This document shows positions 25,433 to 34,431 of a DNA stretch of 57,992 bases, one piece after another. Source of the stretch: Lachnospiraceae bacterium (GTDB taxonomy: Bacteria; Bacillota; Clostridia; Lachnospirales; Lachnospiraceae); contig SVDN01000015.1 of assembly GCA_015057825.1 (NCBI GenBank), forward strand, positions 1-57,992, read 5' to 3'. The position numbers were made by a program, and so were the translations under genes. Under the pieces are notes generated by a model. The model was given only the letters and a program-made list of their open reading frames with translations, was not told the DNA's origin and ran no database searches. Positions within the stretch are counted from its first letter, which is position 1, and the number at the start of each line of letters is the position of its first letter.

Positions 25433-26995
25433 TTATGTCAACTGCATAAGCCCCGTCTTTCTGGCGATAATTGCAAGCTCCAGTTTAAGGCAAACATCCG
25501 GATCGTCCAAAGATTCACCCAAAATGTTTTCAATCTTGGAAATATGATAAAGAACGGAATTTCTGTGCATATGCAGGCGATTGCCCGCTTCCGTCGCCTT
25601 GCAGGAAGAAGCAAAATACACATCCAAAAACTTAATAAGGTCGAAGCCCCTGTCCACACTTGCCCTTTCCAAAATATCCATGGATTTCACCATAAAACTG
25701 TTTTTGAAAAGACTGCTGTTAAGGCCGCTCTTAAACAAAAATATATTCATGAAATAGTCTTCGAATCTGTAAACATTGTCACTTTCATCTTCCTTTTTCT
25801 CGAAAGCATTCATATTGCCTTTTATGGCGCATTCCAGGACGCACATGGTTTGTTCATAGGCCCTTCCCAGATCCCAAAGGTCGGAAAAAACATTGCTTAC
25901 GCCTATATGGCATTTCATCGGCGCTATAATGGCCTTAACCCTTTCGCAAACCTTGTCGATGCTGTCATCTCCCTCATTGCAAAAATGAACGAGCACCACT
26001 CTTTTATTAAAAGGCAGGGCGGTACAGGAATAGAGATTTCTGTTGATAATTCCCACAATCCTGTTGGAAATAACATTGATTTCGTCCTCGAATTTGACCG
26101 TCATACAGACAAAACCTTTTTCGCTGGGATAGTTGGTAAATGCAAGTCTTTTTGCAACTTCTTCTTTGCTGCTTACCCTTTTTTCCAAAAGATCCGAGCA
26201 CAAATCGTAAAGCTCGCCGAAATTTTCCGCCAGTTTGGCGCTTTTTATGCAAAATCTTTCTATGTAATTTAGAAAGATTCTGTACAAATCTATAAAGCCC
26301 CTGCTGGGTTCGTTGTTGTTGCAAATCATAACAACGTAAAGCTCGGACACTTCATTAATATGAAAAACCTTGATGGCAACGGGATAGCTGGTAAATTTGG
26401 AATCGTTGCCTATTATAATGTCGGAAGCGTTTTCAAACTCCTCTATTTTCTTGTCTTTATAAAATTTCTCAACCAAATCTTTCGGATGGGCGCCGGTTTC
26501 TATAAGAGTATTTGTTACCGGGTCTTTGCTTTCGATTCGCTTTGTATAGGCCAAAAGCTTGAAAGAGCCGTCCAATATATCTATATGATTACCAAGCATT
26601 GCCTCGGAAATGTCGATTAAATCCTGCAAGCCTTTATTCTGTGATATAGCCGTTTGCATCCGGCCGGTCCATTTTTCGAATTCAAAGAAAATATTTATAA
26701 CATCATTAAAAAGACCGCAAAGGTCATGGCAATCCTCCAAAATAACGAGATTTTGGTAGTCTTTTTCATTAACCTTTTCATCCGCATCATCCATACACAA
26801 AAAACATACGTTTTTCGGCGTTTTATTGAAGTTTAAATAATCCGATAATCTTCCGACATAAAGAGTATCATCCTTTAAAAGTCCGATATCTTGTTGGATC
26901 AGATTGACAGAGTCAAAAGATGCCAAAGAATCATTGATACATGTTCTGTATTTTTTGTTAAGACTGTATAAAATTATACTAAGTGCAATTGTCAT
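25433..26995 (-). CDS. PucR/CdaR-family transcriptional regulator
   Basis: 520 residues. The N-terminal PucR-type domain (about 1-130) is followed by a GGDEF-like middle (VCMTVKFEDEINVISNRIVG, then CHIGVSNVFSDLWDLGRAYE near 360-380). The C-terminal helix-turn-helix is FLDVYFASSCKATEAGNRLH with MHRNSVLYHISKIENILGES, the PucR_HTH_30 signature. It is divergent from the isomerase-like gene, with an inverted repeat TTGCAAAAT/ATTTTGCAA between them, so it probably controls that gene. The inducer is unknown. Confidence 0.82.
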   Translation of the reverse strand: MTIALSIILYSLNKKYRTCINDSLASFDSVNLIQQDIGLLKDDTLYVGRLSDYLNFNKTPKNVCFLCMDDADEKVNEKDYQNLVILEDCHDLCGLFNDVINIFFEFEKWTGRMQTAISQNKGLQDLIDISEAMLGNHIDILDGSFKLLAYTKRIESKDPVTNTLIETGAHPKDLVEKFYKDKKIEEFENASDIIIGNDSKFTSYPVAIKVFHINEVSELYVVMICNNNEPSRGFIDLYRIFLNYIERFCIKSAKLAENFGELYDLCSDLLEKRVSSKEEVAKRLAFTNYPSEKGFVCMTVKFEDEINVISNRIVGIINRNLYSCTALPFNKRVVLVHFCNEGDDSIDKVCERVKAIIAPMKCHIGVSNVFSDLWDLGRAYEQTMCVLECAIKGNMNAFEKKEDESDNVYRFEDYFMNIFLFKSGLNSSLFKNSFMVKSMDILERASVDRGFDLIKFLDVYFASSCKATEAGNRLHMHRNSVLYHISKIENILGESLDDPDVCLKLELAIIARKTGLMQLT

Positions 26996-27100
26996 TTTTT
27001 CCCCCGAAATATATGAAAAAATTTAAATTACACACAACACACTAACTCAATTCTATTAATAATTATTATAGCCCTCAATGTAGAAAGTTACAAATAAATT

Positions 27101-27151
27101 TTGCAAAATGACAAAAACCTATTTTGCAACTTCCACAAAAGCATTTTGTAA
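27101..27151. promoter_or_regulatory. Candidate operator between the PucR-type gene and the isomerase-like gene
   Basis: TTGCAAAAT (27101-27109) and ATTTTGCAA (27121-27129) form a perfect inverted repeat. A third half-site, ATTTTGTAA (27143-27151), lies 22 bp on, two DNA turns, directly before the isomerase -35. Confidence 0.6.
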
Positions 27152-27160
27152 TCCTCTATC

Positions 27161-27190
27161 TTGTTTGCCCCTGTTTCAATCAAATAAAAT
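27161..27190 (+). promoter_or_regulatory. Promoter of the isomerase-like gene
   Basis: TTGTTT (27161-27166), 18 bp, TAAAAT (27185-27190), adjacent to the candidate operator. Confidence 0.5.
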
Positions 27191-27232
27191 TAAACCGTAA
27201 TCAAACGAATCATTAAATAGGAGGATTTAAAA

Positions 27233-28771
27233 ATGATTAAAAGAGGATTAGACGTTAAACTTAACGTAAAACCAATTTTCCTTGGTCTTTCACATCAGTA
27301 CTACTATGAAGGACCTTGTCGTTTCGCAGGCGGAGACGGCCTTCAGCCTGAATTCGAAAAAATATTCACACAGAACCTTGAAAAAGAATATTTTGCAAAT
27401 GTAGAAAAGGCTATGCCACTCGAAGCCGTAAACATGTTGGAGCCTGTAACATTCACATGTTACGACGACTGGAGAATTCCTGAGGAAATGTTTGAAAAAA
27501 TGACAACAGATCCAAGCGGAAAAGAAGTTGACGTATTCATGATTTCAGCAGGTATCGCTCGTTCCGCATATGTAATCGAGCTTGCACAGCGCACAGGCAA
27601 ACCAATCATCCAGGACCCAACAACATACTCGGATGTAACAGCCGTTACAGCTGCAATCAAAGCACGCGGCATCGAAACATTCTCACCTCTTACATGGAAA
27701 GAAGTTACAACAACTCTTCGTGTACTTCGTGTTCGCAAAGCATTAAAAGAAGCTAAAGTATTACTTGGCGTTCGTTTCGATTCGAATTCATCAAAGAGTG
27801 CAAACGACACTTTTGTATCACTTGATACGGCAACGGAAAAATTCGGTACACAGTTCAGATTCTTAAATCTTCACGAACTTATCGATTATATGACACCACT
27901 TCCTGAAGGTGGCAACTACACTACTCCGGGAAGAATGAACACACCTAACGTAACTGCTGAAGACATTAAAGAAGCGGAGGTCCTTGCTGATGAACTTTTG
28001 GGCGAAGCTGCCGATTCAACAATCGGTCGCGATATGCTTGTTAAATCCTGCATCGCTTATGTTGAAGTTAAGAAACTCCTTGATATCCATGATTGCTGTG
28101 GTTTCACGGTTCCATGTCCTGATACATGTTCAACAAGAAGACTTAATGAAGAGAAATTCACATTCTGTTTGACACACTCACTTCTTAACGAACAGGGTAT
28201 CCCATCAGCCTGTGAATACGATGTTGACGGTGTACTCACGATGCTTATTTTGTCAACACTTACAAACCACGCACCATTCATGGGTAATACAAACCCTATC
28301 GTTGTGGAAGACGGCAAGATTCGTCCGCTTCTTATGTTTAACGAAGAAGTATTAAAAGACGTTCCGGATAAAACAAACCTTTATCATTCGGAACATTCAA
28401 CACCTAACCGTCGTCTCAAAGGTATCGACAATGACAAAGAATCATTCGGTCTTCGTTACTTTGCATACGATCAGAAATTCGGCGCTTGCATGCGTTATCA
28501 TTGGGAAAAAGATAAAGGCCAGAAAATTACTACACTCAGAATCTCACCTGATTGCAAGAAACTTTTCATCGGTAGCGGTGAAATCGTTGCCGGCGGTGAC
28601 TATGATGTAAACAACTGTAACGGATACGTTGTATACCGTGTTGCAGATCAGCGCAAATACTACGAAGCACAGCTTGAGTTCGGTAACCACCTTCCACTTG
28701 TATACGGTGATTACACAGAAGAACTTAAGATGCTTGGCAAATTCTTAGGTTTGGAAGTAGTTTGCGTATAA
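27233..28771 (+). CDS. L-fucose/L-arabinose isomerase-fold protein
   Basis: 512 residues from ATG 27233 with TAGGAGG upstream. The layout (VDVFMISAGIARSAYVIELA in the Rossmann-like part, then a C-terminal half with CPDTCSTRRLNEEKFTFCLT and ALxxxGIPSACEYDVDGVLT) is that of FucI/AraA-related sugar isomerases, where acidic residues bind a divalent metal. ACEYDVDGVLT keeps the typical glutamate/aspartate. The exact sugar is not evident and the overall similarity is to uncharacterised members. It is divergent from the PucR-type regulator and followed 43 bp on by sufE. Confidence 0.65.
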   Translation: MIKRGLDVKLNVKPIFLGLSHQYYYEGPCRFAGGDGLQPEFEKIFTQNLEKEYFANVEKAMPLEAVNMLEPVTFTCYDDWRIPEEMFEKMTTDPSGKEVDVFMISAGIARSAYVIELAQRTGKPIIQDPTTYSDVTAVTAAIKARGIETFSPLTWKEVTTTLRVLRVRKALKEAKVLLGVRFDSNSSKSANDTFVSLDTATEKFGTQFRFLNLHELIDYMTPLPEGGNYTTPGRMNTPNVTAEDIKEAEVLADELLGEAADSTIGRDMLVKSCIAYVEVKKLLDIHDCCGFTVPCPDTCSTRRLNEEKFTFCLTHSLLNEQGIPSACEYDVDGVLTMLILSTLTNHAPFMGNTNPIVVEDGKIRPLLMFNEEVLKDVPDKTNLYHSEHSTPNRRLKGIDNDKESFGLRYFAYDQKFGACMRYHWEKDKGQKITTLRISPDCKKLFIGSGEIVAGGDYDVNNCNGYVVYRVADQRKYYEAQLEFGNHLPLVYGDYTEELKMLGKFLGLEVVCV

Positions 28772-28814
28772 TAGCTTAATTTGAAAATTATTTTTAAAGG
28801 ATAAAGATTTAAAA

Positions 28815-29234
28815 ATGGATAAGAACATGACTATTTCAGAGGTCGAACAAACATATATAGATGATTTAAATATGTTGGACGATTGGTTTTTGCAATACGA
28901 ATATTTGCTGGAAATCTCATCCGACATGCAAACAATTCCCAAAAATGAAAAGACCGACGAAAACAAAGTCAAGGGCTGTCAGTCCGGCGTGTGGCTTGTA
29001 CTTAAGTGCGTAGGTGACAAACTGCATGTTGAGGCTGACAGCGATGCTCTTATCATCAGGGGAATCCTGGCGATAATTGTGGGGATTTTTGACGGTCGTT
29101 CAAAAGATGAGATAGCTTCATTCACTCCCTCATTTATAGAAAAAACCAATATAAAAAAGCAAATATCCACGGATCGTTTTAACGGCATCAACTCCGTTAT
29201 GGATACAATCATAAATTTCGCAAAGGAAAACTGA
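28815..29234 (+). CDS. sufE: SufE-like sulfur-acceptor protein
   Basis: 139 residues. SufE takes persulfide sulfur from the SufS cysteine and passes it to Fe-S assembly. The active-site Cys is in NKVKGCQSGVWL, with IIRGILAIIVGIFDGRSKDE following, as in the family. A second ATG five codons in is possible. It ends two bases before the next gene. The partner sufS lies convergently at 29697-30917. Confidence 0.85.
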   Translation: MDKNMTISEVEQTYIDDLNMLDDWFLQYEYLLEISSDMQTIPKNEKTDENKVKGCQSGVWLVLKCVGDKLHVEADSDALIIRGILAIIVGIFDGRSKDEIASFTPSFIEKTNIKKQISTDRFNGINSVMDTIINFAKEN

Positions 29235-29236
29235 AT

Positions 29237-29656
29237 ATGGATGCAGACAAAAGAAAGCAAATAGTGGCAAAGCTTTTATCCGCCGCAAAAAACGGTGCCG
29301 AAGAAGAAGCAAATGCCATATTAAATGAAAGCGAGCTTAGCTACAACTTCGTCTATGAGCACATTCGCGGATATATATTTAAAAAATACGTATTATCCCC
29401 GGATGAGACGGAAGAAGACTTAAAAGCTCTTGCAAGAATCAGCCTTGCAAAAATGATGAAAATAGATCCGGATGTAATAAGAGAGCTGGACATGGCCACT
29501 CCTTGCGACAAGGCCACATCGGAGTCCACCAAAACCGCACTTTTACTCTATGCCATTCAGCGTGATTTGGGCCTGCCTTCAAATCCAAAAGAATACGCGG
29601 CTGTGGAGAACATTCCGGAACTTGCAAGATATATAATAAAATACTTAAAAAAATAA
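29237..29656 (+). CDS. Conserved hypothetical protein coupled to sufE
   Basis: 139 residues from ATG 29237, with AAGGAAAA inside the sufE end. It is mainly helical. The C-terminal part ELDMATPCDKATSESTKTAL, then LLYAIQRDLGLP, is the most distinctive stretch. It has a single Cys in a polar loop, which could in principle carry sulfur, but no family function is recognised. The tight link to sufE suggests a role in the same sulfur pathway; that is inference from position only. Confidence 0.6.
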   Translation: MDADKRKQIVAKLLSAAKNGAEEEANAILNESELSYNFVYEHIRGYIFKKYVLSPDETEEDLKALARISLAKMMKIDPDVIRELDMATPCDKATSESTKTALLLYAIQRDLGLPSNPKEYAAVENIPELARYIIKYLKK

Positions 29657-29688
29657 CAGCTAAAGATTTTGGATCCTTAGCTGTTATT
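29652..29688. terminator. Bidirectional terminator between the sufE unit and sufS
   Basis: A perfect 12-bp stem AATAACAGCTAA/TTAGCTGTTATT with a 13-nt loop, T-rich on both sides, lies between convergent genes. Confidence 0.8.
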
Positions 29689-29696
29689 TTGCGTTT

Positions 29697-30917
29697 TTAC
29701 ATATATTTTGCAAACATGGTCTTAACTTTTTCTATGGCTTTCATGGCTTCGTCTATTTCTTCTTTCGTGTTGTAAAAAGCCACAGAAAGACGCAAAACCG
29801 CAGTTTGTCCAAGCATTTTCATGGCAGGCTGCGCGCAGTGATTGCCGGAACGCAAGGCCACGCCCAGCTTGTCAATCATGCTTGCGGCGTCGTAGGAATG
29901 AACGCCGTTTATATTAAAAGATATAACTCCCACTCTTTTTTCCGGATTTCCGTAGATAGTAAGTCCTTCTTGCGCTTTAAGAGCCTTCAGTGCATAGTCC
30001 GTCAGCTCTTCTTCGTAGGCGCAAATGGCAGCGCGCCCTATGTTTTCCATATATTTTAGTGCTGCCCCCAAGGCAATCGCTCCGCTGAAATTTGGAGTAC
30101 CGGCTTCAAGTCTTATGGGAAGAGTGCCAAATGTGGTCTCTTCTTCTTCAACCAAATCCACCATGCCGCCGCCAAAGCGCATAGGTTCAAGCTTTTCCAA
30201 GGCTTCTTTTTTGCCGTACAAAACACCGATGCCGGATGGACCCAGTATTTTGTGGCCTGAAAAGCTGTAAAAATCGCAATCAATGTCCTGCACATCCACA
30301 AGGCTGTGTCTGATGCCCTGAGCTCCGTCGATACTAACCAGTGCCCCTGCCTTATGAGCAAGGCTTGTAATCTCTTTTATGGGAAGCAAAGTTCCCGTAA
30401 GATTGGATGCATGGGCCACGGCCACAATCTTAGGCTTTTTATCAAGCATTTTAACGAAAGCATCCATATCAAAGCGACCCTCTTTGCAGTCAAGAACGAG
30501 GAAGTTTGCTCCTCTTCTTTTGCAAAGCATTTGCCAAGGAACGAAATTTGAATGATGCTCAAGGTTGGTAACCAACACTGTGTCGCCTTGGTTAACATAA
30601 GTTTCCAATCCTCTTGCAATCGTATTAAGGGAATCCGTTGTGCCGCTCGTAAATACAATCTCTTCTTCCGAAGCCGCATTTAAAAACTGAGCAACAATTC
30701 TCCTGGCATTTTCAAAATCGCTTGTGGATTTTTCGCTTAAAGTGTGAATGCCTCTGTGGACATTGGCGTTTACGTGGCTGTAATGATTTGCGATTGCGTC
30801 AAGCACAGCCTTTGGCATTTGCGTGGTTGCCGCATTGTCCAAATATATTAAATCCCTATCATTTACTCTTTCTGTTAAAATCGGAAAATCTTTCCTGATT
30901 TCAGCTACGTTTAACAT
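29697..30917 (-). CDS. sufS: SufS-type cysteine desulfurase
   Basis: 406 residues. It is a PLP enzyme that removes sulfur from cysteine as enzyme persulfide. The PLP lysine is in FYSFSGHKILGPSGIGVLYG and the catalytic Cys in LRSGNHCAQPAMKM, the group II (SufS) form. It starts FPILTERVNDRDLIYLDNAA as in the family. It lies 53 bp downstream of the lactate dehydrogenase-like gene on the same strand and faces sufE. No sufBCD is in the window. Confidence 0.92.
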   Translation of the reverse strand: MLNVAEIRKDFPILTERVNDRDLIYLDNAATTQMPKAVLDAIANHYSHVNANVHRGIHTLSEKSTSDFENARRIVAQFLNAASEEEIVFTSGTTDSLNTIARGLETYVNQGDTVLVTNLEHHSNFVPWQMLCKRRGANFLVLDCKEGRFDMDAFVKMLDKKPKIVAVAHASNLTGTLLPIKEITSLAHKAGALVSIDGAQGIRHSLVDVQDIDCDFYSFSGHKILGPSGIGVLYGKKEALEKLEPMRFGGGMVDLVEEEETTFGTLPIRLEAGTPNFSGAIALGAALKYMENIGRAAICAYEEELTDYALKALKAQEGLTIYGNPEKRVGVISFNINGVHSYDAASMIDKLGVALRSGNHCAQPAMKMLGQTAVLRLSVAFYNTKEEIDEAMKAIEKVKTMFAKYM

Positions 30918-30970
30918 TTTTTATCCCTACTTTCAAAAAAATCAAACGCACACACAAAAACTCTTTAACA

Positions 30971-32380
30971 CTAAAACTCTATAACTTTACCCGGATTAAG
31001 CACCAGGTTTTGGTCGAAGGCAAGCTTGATGTTTTTGTAAACATCATACATTTCTTCACCTACGAAATCCTTAAGATATTTAAGCCTTCCGTTGCCAACG
31101 CCGTGTTCGCCGGAAAGCTGGCCCCCCATTTCTTTGCTTTTGGCATAGAGGGCTTTGAGCACCGCATCTGTGGTAACTTTCCACTCTTCATCGGTCAAAT
31201 CGTCACGCAAAATCTCCGTATGGATGTTGCCATCCCCTGCATGACCAACCGTAATAATGCGGACTCTGTGCTGTTTTGCTATTTCTTTTGCCGCCAGCAC
31301 ATACTCGGCAATTTTGTTTCTCGGCACCACAACGTCGCATTCTTCTTCACTTGTGGTGTCTGCCTTCATGCCTTCAAGCACCGCACCTCTGACCGACCAA
31401 ACAGAGCCAATACGCTCTTCCGTGTCGCAAACGAGGACGTCCAAGGCCCCGGCATTAAGGCAAATTTCGGCAACAATATCGCAATCACTCTCCACCGCTT
31501 GTTTTGAGCTTCCGTCAATCATTACAATAAGATAAGCGCTGCCGCTTCTGTCCGGAAAGACCTTACCCAAAGTCCTTTCGCAAATCTCCAAAAGCTCTTC
31601 TTCGATAAACTCGATAGCCGTAGGTACCACAGAGCTTGCCAAAATCTTTGGCACAGTCTTTATACAATGCTCAAGATTGTCAAAAGGCACCAAAAGGCTG
31701 TGAGAAACATTCGGCTTTGGAATAAGCTTAAGCACAAGCTTTGTAACGATGCAAAGTATGCCTTCGGAACCGATGATTAAATCTTTAACATCAAGTCCCG
31801 TTGTATTTTTAACAACATTGCTGCTGAAATTGACAATATTTCCGTTTGGAAGCACCGCCTCTATGGCACGGACATAGTCACGGGTAAGGCCGTAACGCAC
31901 TGCCCTCATGCCACCGGCATTGGTAATAACGGTACCTCCGATGGAAGCAGTTTTTTCGCCCGGATCCGGCGGATAAAAAAGGCCGTGTTCCATGGCTTCT
32001 TTTGCCACATCCAAAAGCAGAGCTCCCGGCTCTACCGTCATGGAAAGGTTTTCTTCGTCTACTTCGATTATCTTATTCATACGCATAAGAGAAAGCATAA
32101 TGCCGCCGTATTTGCAAGTGGCACCGCCTGCAAGCCCCGTACCCGCGCCTCTTGCTGTAAGGGGAATGTTCTTTTCATTTGCGTATTTCATAATCTTTGA
32201 AACCTCTGTGGCATTTAAAGGTTCAACATAAATATCCGGCTTAAAAACGCCGTATTCGGGCATTTCGTCGTGGTAGTATTCGTTCGGAATCTCATCTCCC
32301 ACAAAGCATTTGCCGTCATTTAAACAAGATTTTATATATTCAATATCTGTATTATCTATCTTTTTGTATGGAAAACTCAT
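30971..32380 (-). CDS. FAD-linked D-lactate/glycolate dehydrogenase (Etf-coupled)
   Basis: 469 residues. The FAD-binding PCMH-type domain has PLTARGAGTGLAGGATCKYG and DPGEKTASIGGTVITNAGGM, and the C-terminal domain has GHAGDGNIH and LSGEHGVGNGRLKYL. It is related to GlcD and D-lactate dehydrogenases. It lies two bases after etfA and downstream of etfB, the same gene set as the electron-confurcating lactate dehydrogenase/Etf complex (lctBCD) of Acetobacterium woodii, where NAD reduction by lactate is driven by ferredoxin. The true substrate (lactate, glycolate or another hydroxyacid) is not decided by sequence. Confidence 0.85.
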   Translation of the reverse strand: MSFPYKKIDNTDIEYIKSCLNDGKCFVGDEIPNEYYHDEMPEYGVFKPDIYVEPLNATEVSKIMKYANEKNIPLTARGAGTGLAGGATCKYGGIMLSLMRMNKIIEVDEENLSMTVEPGALLLDVAKEAMEHGLFYPPDPGEKTASIGGTVITNAGGMRAVRYGLTRDYVRAIEAVLPNGNIVNFSSNVVKNTTGLDVKDLIIGSEGILCIVTKLVLKLIPKPNVSHSLLVPFDNLEHCIKTVPKILASSVVPTAIEFIEEELLEICERTLGKVFPDRSGSAYLIVMIDGSSKQAVESDCDIVAEICLNAGALDVLVCDTEERIGSVWSVRGAVLEGMKADTTSEEECDVVVPRNKIAEYVLAAKEIAKQHRVRIITVGHAGDGNIHTEILRDDLTDEEWKVTTDAVLKALYAKSKEMGGQLSGEHGVGNGRLKYLKDFVGEEMYDVYKNIKLAFDQNLVLNPGKVIEF

Positions 32381-32382
32381 CT

Positions 32383-33570
32383 TTAACTCCTTGCCCTTTC
32401 AACGCTCTCCACAAGCGCCGGTAAAACATCGCTTAAATCGTCAACTATGGCATAGTCCGCAATGTTGAAAATAAGGGCGTTTTCATCCTTATTAACCGCC
32501 ACTATGGTCTCGGCTGTGCTCATGCCCGCCGCAAATTGGATGGCACCGGACACACCGAAAGTCATAATAAGCTTTGGTTTTACGGTTCTTCCGGAAAGAC
32601 CGATTTGATGAGCCGTGTCTCCGAATCCATTCTCTACCATAGGTCTGGTAAAGGCCAGCTGCCCTTTAAGAAGGCTTGCCAGTTTTTTAAGAAGCTCCAT
32701 GTCCTCATCTTTTGTAACGCCTCGGCCCGCAACAATAAGCACATCCTCTTCTTCGATGGATTTAACATGCTCGATCACCCTGCGGCTAATAAGCTCGATT
32801 CTTGATAAGGCCATTTTATCAGTAGCTTCGCATTTAACCACTCTGCCGCTCTTTGTCTCGCGCCTGATGGCCTTTTTCATAACCTTGTAACGAACGGTTG
32901 CAAACTGTGGTCTGGCATCGGCAATGAGAATCTGTGCCATAACATTGCCTCCAAAAGCCGGACGAATCTGCACAAGGTCGCTGTTTTCGCGCATTTCAAG
33001 CTTGGTACAGTCGGCGGTGAGTCCCGTGTGGAACCTGGTAGCCATTCTCGGCGCCAAGGACCTGCCAACGGATGTAGCACCCACCAGCACAACGGATGGG
33101 CGAATCTCAGAGATACAGTCCGCCACCGCATCGGTGTAGCAATCGGCCTTGAAGCCTTCAAAGCCCGCATGTTCGTAGACATAGACATTTTCCACACCGT
33201 AGTATAAAAGGTCTTCTGCCAGTTTTGAAGTTCCTTCCTTGCCAACCATAACCACATTAACCTTATAATTAACTTTAGCGGCAAGTTTCAGGCCTTCACC
33301 TATGAGTTCGTAAACCACGGGATGAATCTTATCCCCGTCAATCTCGCCGTAAATAAGGATGTCTCTCCATTTTGATTTGTCTTCGGAGCCTGCTTTTTGC
33401 TCAAATTTAAGAGCGCCTGTAGGACAGACTTTTACGCAAACGCCGCACATTTTGCAGGTCTCGCCCACTTGCAAGCCGTTTTCGTCCATACTTAAGGCAT
33501 TAAATGGGCATTTGCGCATACATTCTCTGCAAAGACTGCATTTATCCGAATTAAATTTAAGTAAGTTCAT
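32383..33570 (-). CDS. etfA: Electron transfer flavoprotein alpha subunit with N-terminal ferredoxin domain
   Basis: 395 residues. The first about 65 carry two [4Fe-4S] motifs, CSLCRECMRKCP and CKMCGVCVKVCP, an extension seen in EtfA of flavin-based bifurcating systems. The EtfA body follows, with the FAD-binding C-terminal domain (VAGRGVTKDEDMELLKKLAS, SGRTVKPKLIMTFGVSGAIQ and VNKDENALIFNIADYAIVDD). It starts one base after the etfB stop. It passes electrons between NADH, ferredoxin and the adjacent dehydrogenase. Confidence 0.9.
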   Translation of the reverse strand: MNLLKFNSDKCSLCRECMRKCPFNALSMDENGLQVGETCKMCGVCVKVCPTGALKFEQKAGSEDKSKWRDILIYGEIDGDKIHPVVYELIGEGLKLAAKVNYKVNVVMVGKEGTSKLAEDLLYYGVENVYVYEHAGFEGFKADCYTDAVADCISEIRPSVVLVGATSVGRSLAPRMATRFHTGLTADCTKLEMRENSDLVQIRPAFGGNVMAQILIADARPQFATVRYKVMKKAIRRETKSGRVVKCEATDKMALSRIELISRRVIEHVKSIEEEDVLIVAGRGVTKDEDMELLKKLASLLKGQLAFTRPMVENGFGDTAHQIGLSGRTVKPKLIMTFGVSGAIQFAAGMSTAETIVAVNKDENALIFNIADYAIVDDLSDVLPALVESVERARS

Positions 33571-33571
33571 A

Positions 33572-34381
33572 TTAAACCTCTATAATCTTCTTGTCTTTTA
33601 AAATAGCTGTAAGGCTTTCCGCCTTTTCCTTAGGGCTTCCCGTTAAAACAGTTTTTTCACCTTTAACCTCCGGCGGAAACATCTTTTCAACGCTTGTTGG
33701 AGAACCGATACTGCCAAAACGGCTTAAATCCTTGTCCGGAAGCTCGTCGAAAGGAACGATTCTTATAGGGCTGCCGGCGGTTTCACGCTTAAGCTTGTAG
33801 GACGGCAGACGAGGCACATTAAGTGAATTGTCCACCGTTATAAGGCAAGGATAAGACATGGCGGAAACCTGTGTCAGACTTCCAAGGTCCTGTCTTACTT
33901 TGATGGATTTTTCATCCACATCCACAACTTCGTTAACCCAAGCAACATGAGGGATGTTTAAATGCTCCGCAATAGCGGGACCGATTTGTGCGGTGTCGCC
34001 GTCGGTTGTTTGCTTGCCGCATATAATCAAATCGTAATCTTTAATGATTTTAATTCCCTGTGAAAGTGTATAAGAAGTTGCAAGGACGTCGGAGCCCGCA
34101 AATTTGGCATCGGACAAAATAACAGCATCATCCGCGCCCATGGCATAAGCATCATAGACCATTTCGCTTGCCTTTGCCGGACCCATGGTAAGAACCGTAA
34201 CCTTTATTTGATTTTTTGAAGATGAAAGTTTTTCTTTGATTTTAAGAGCGCATTCAAGCGCGTGAAGATCGTAAGGATTGGTTTTGGTATCAATCCCGTC
34301 TCTAATAAGAGTGCCGTATTTTTCGTCTACCTTAACATCGGAGCTTGCCGGCACCTGTTTCATACATACAACAATATTCAT
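33572..34381 (-). CDS. etfB: Electron transfer flavoprotein beta subunit
   Basis: 269 residues. ATG 34381 (MNIVVCMKQVPASSDVKVDE) is used because AAGGGAAAG precedes it. EtfB signatures include LECALKIKE, VTVLTMGPAKASEMVYDAYA and DLIICGKQTTDGDTAQIGPA. It heads the etfB-etfA-dehydrogenase operon. A hairpin (TAGCACG...CGTGCTA, 34404-34426) lies between it and the preceding cyclo-ligase gene and may reduce read-through. Confidence 0.92.
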   Translation of the reverse strand: MNIVVCMKQVPASSDVKVDEKYGTLIRDGIDTKTNPYDLHALECALKIKEKLSSSKNQIKVTVLTMGPAKASEMVYDAYAMGADDAVILSDAKFAGSDVLATSYTLSQGIKIIKDYDLIICGKQTTDGDTAQIGPAIAEHLNIPHVAWVNEVVDVDEKSIKVRQDLGSLTQVSAMSYPCLITVDNSLNVPRLPSYKLKRETAGSPIRIVPFDELPDKDLSRFGSIGSPTSVEKMFPPEVKGEKTVLTGSPKEKAESLTAILKDKKIIEV

Positions 34382-34431
34382 GACTTTCCCTTTTTTTATT
34401 AATAGCACGAGCCATGCCCGTGCTATATTTA

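Noticed and set aside
25544-26272. 242-codon open frame on the plus strand
   Set aside because: It is opposite the PucR-type regulator, whose helix-turn-helix is clear; the plus frame is a codon-bias shadow.
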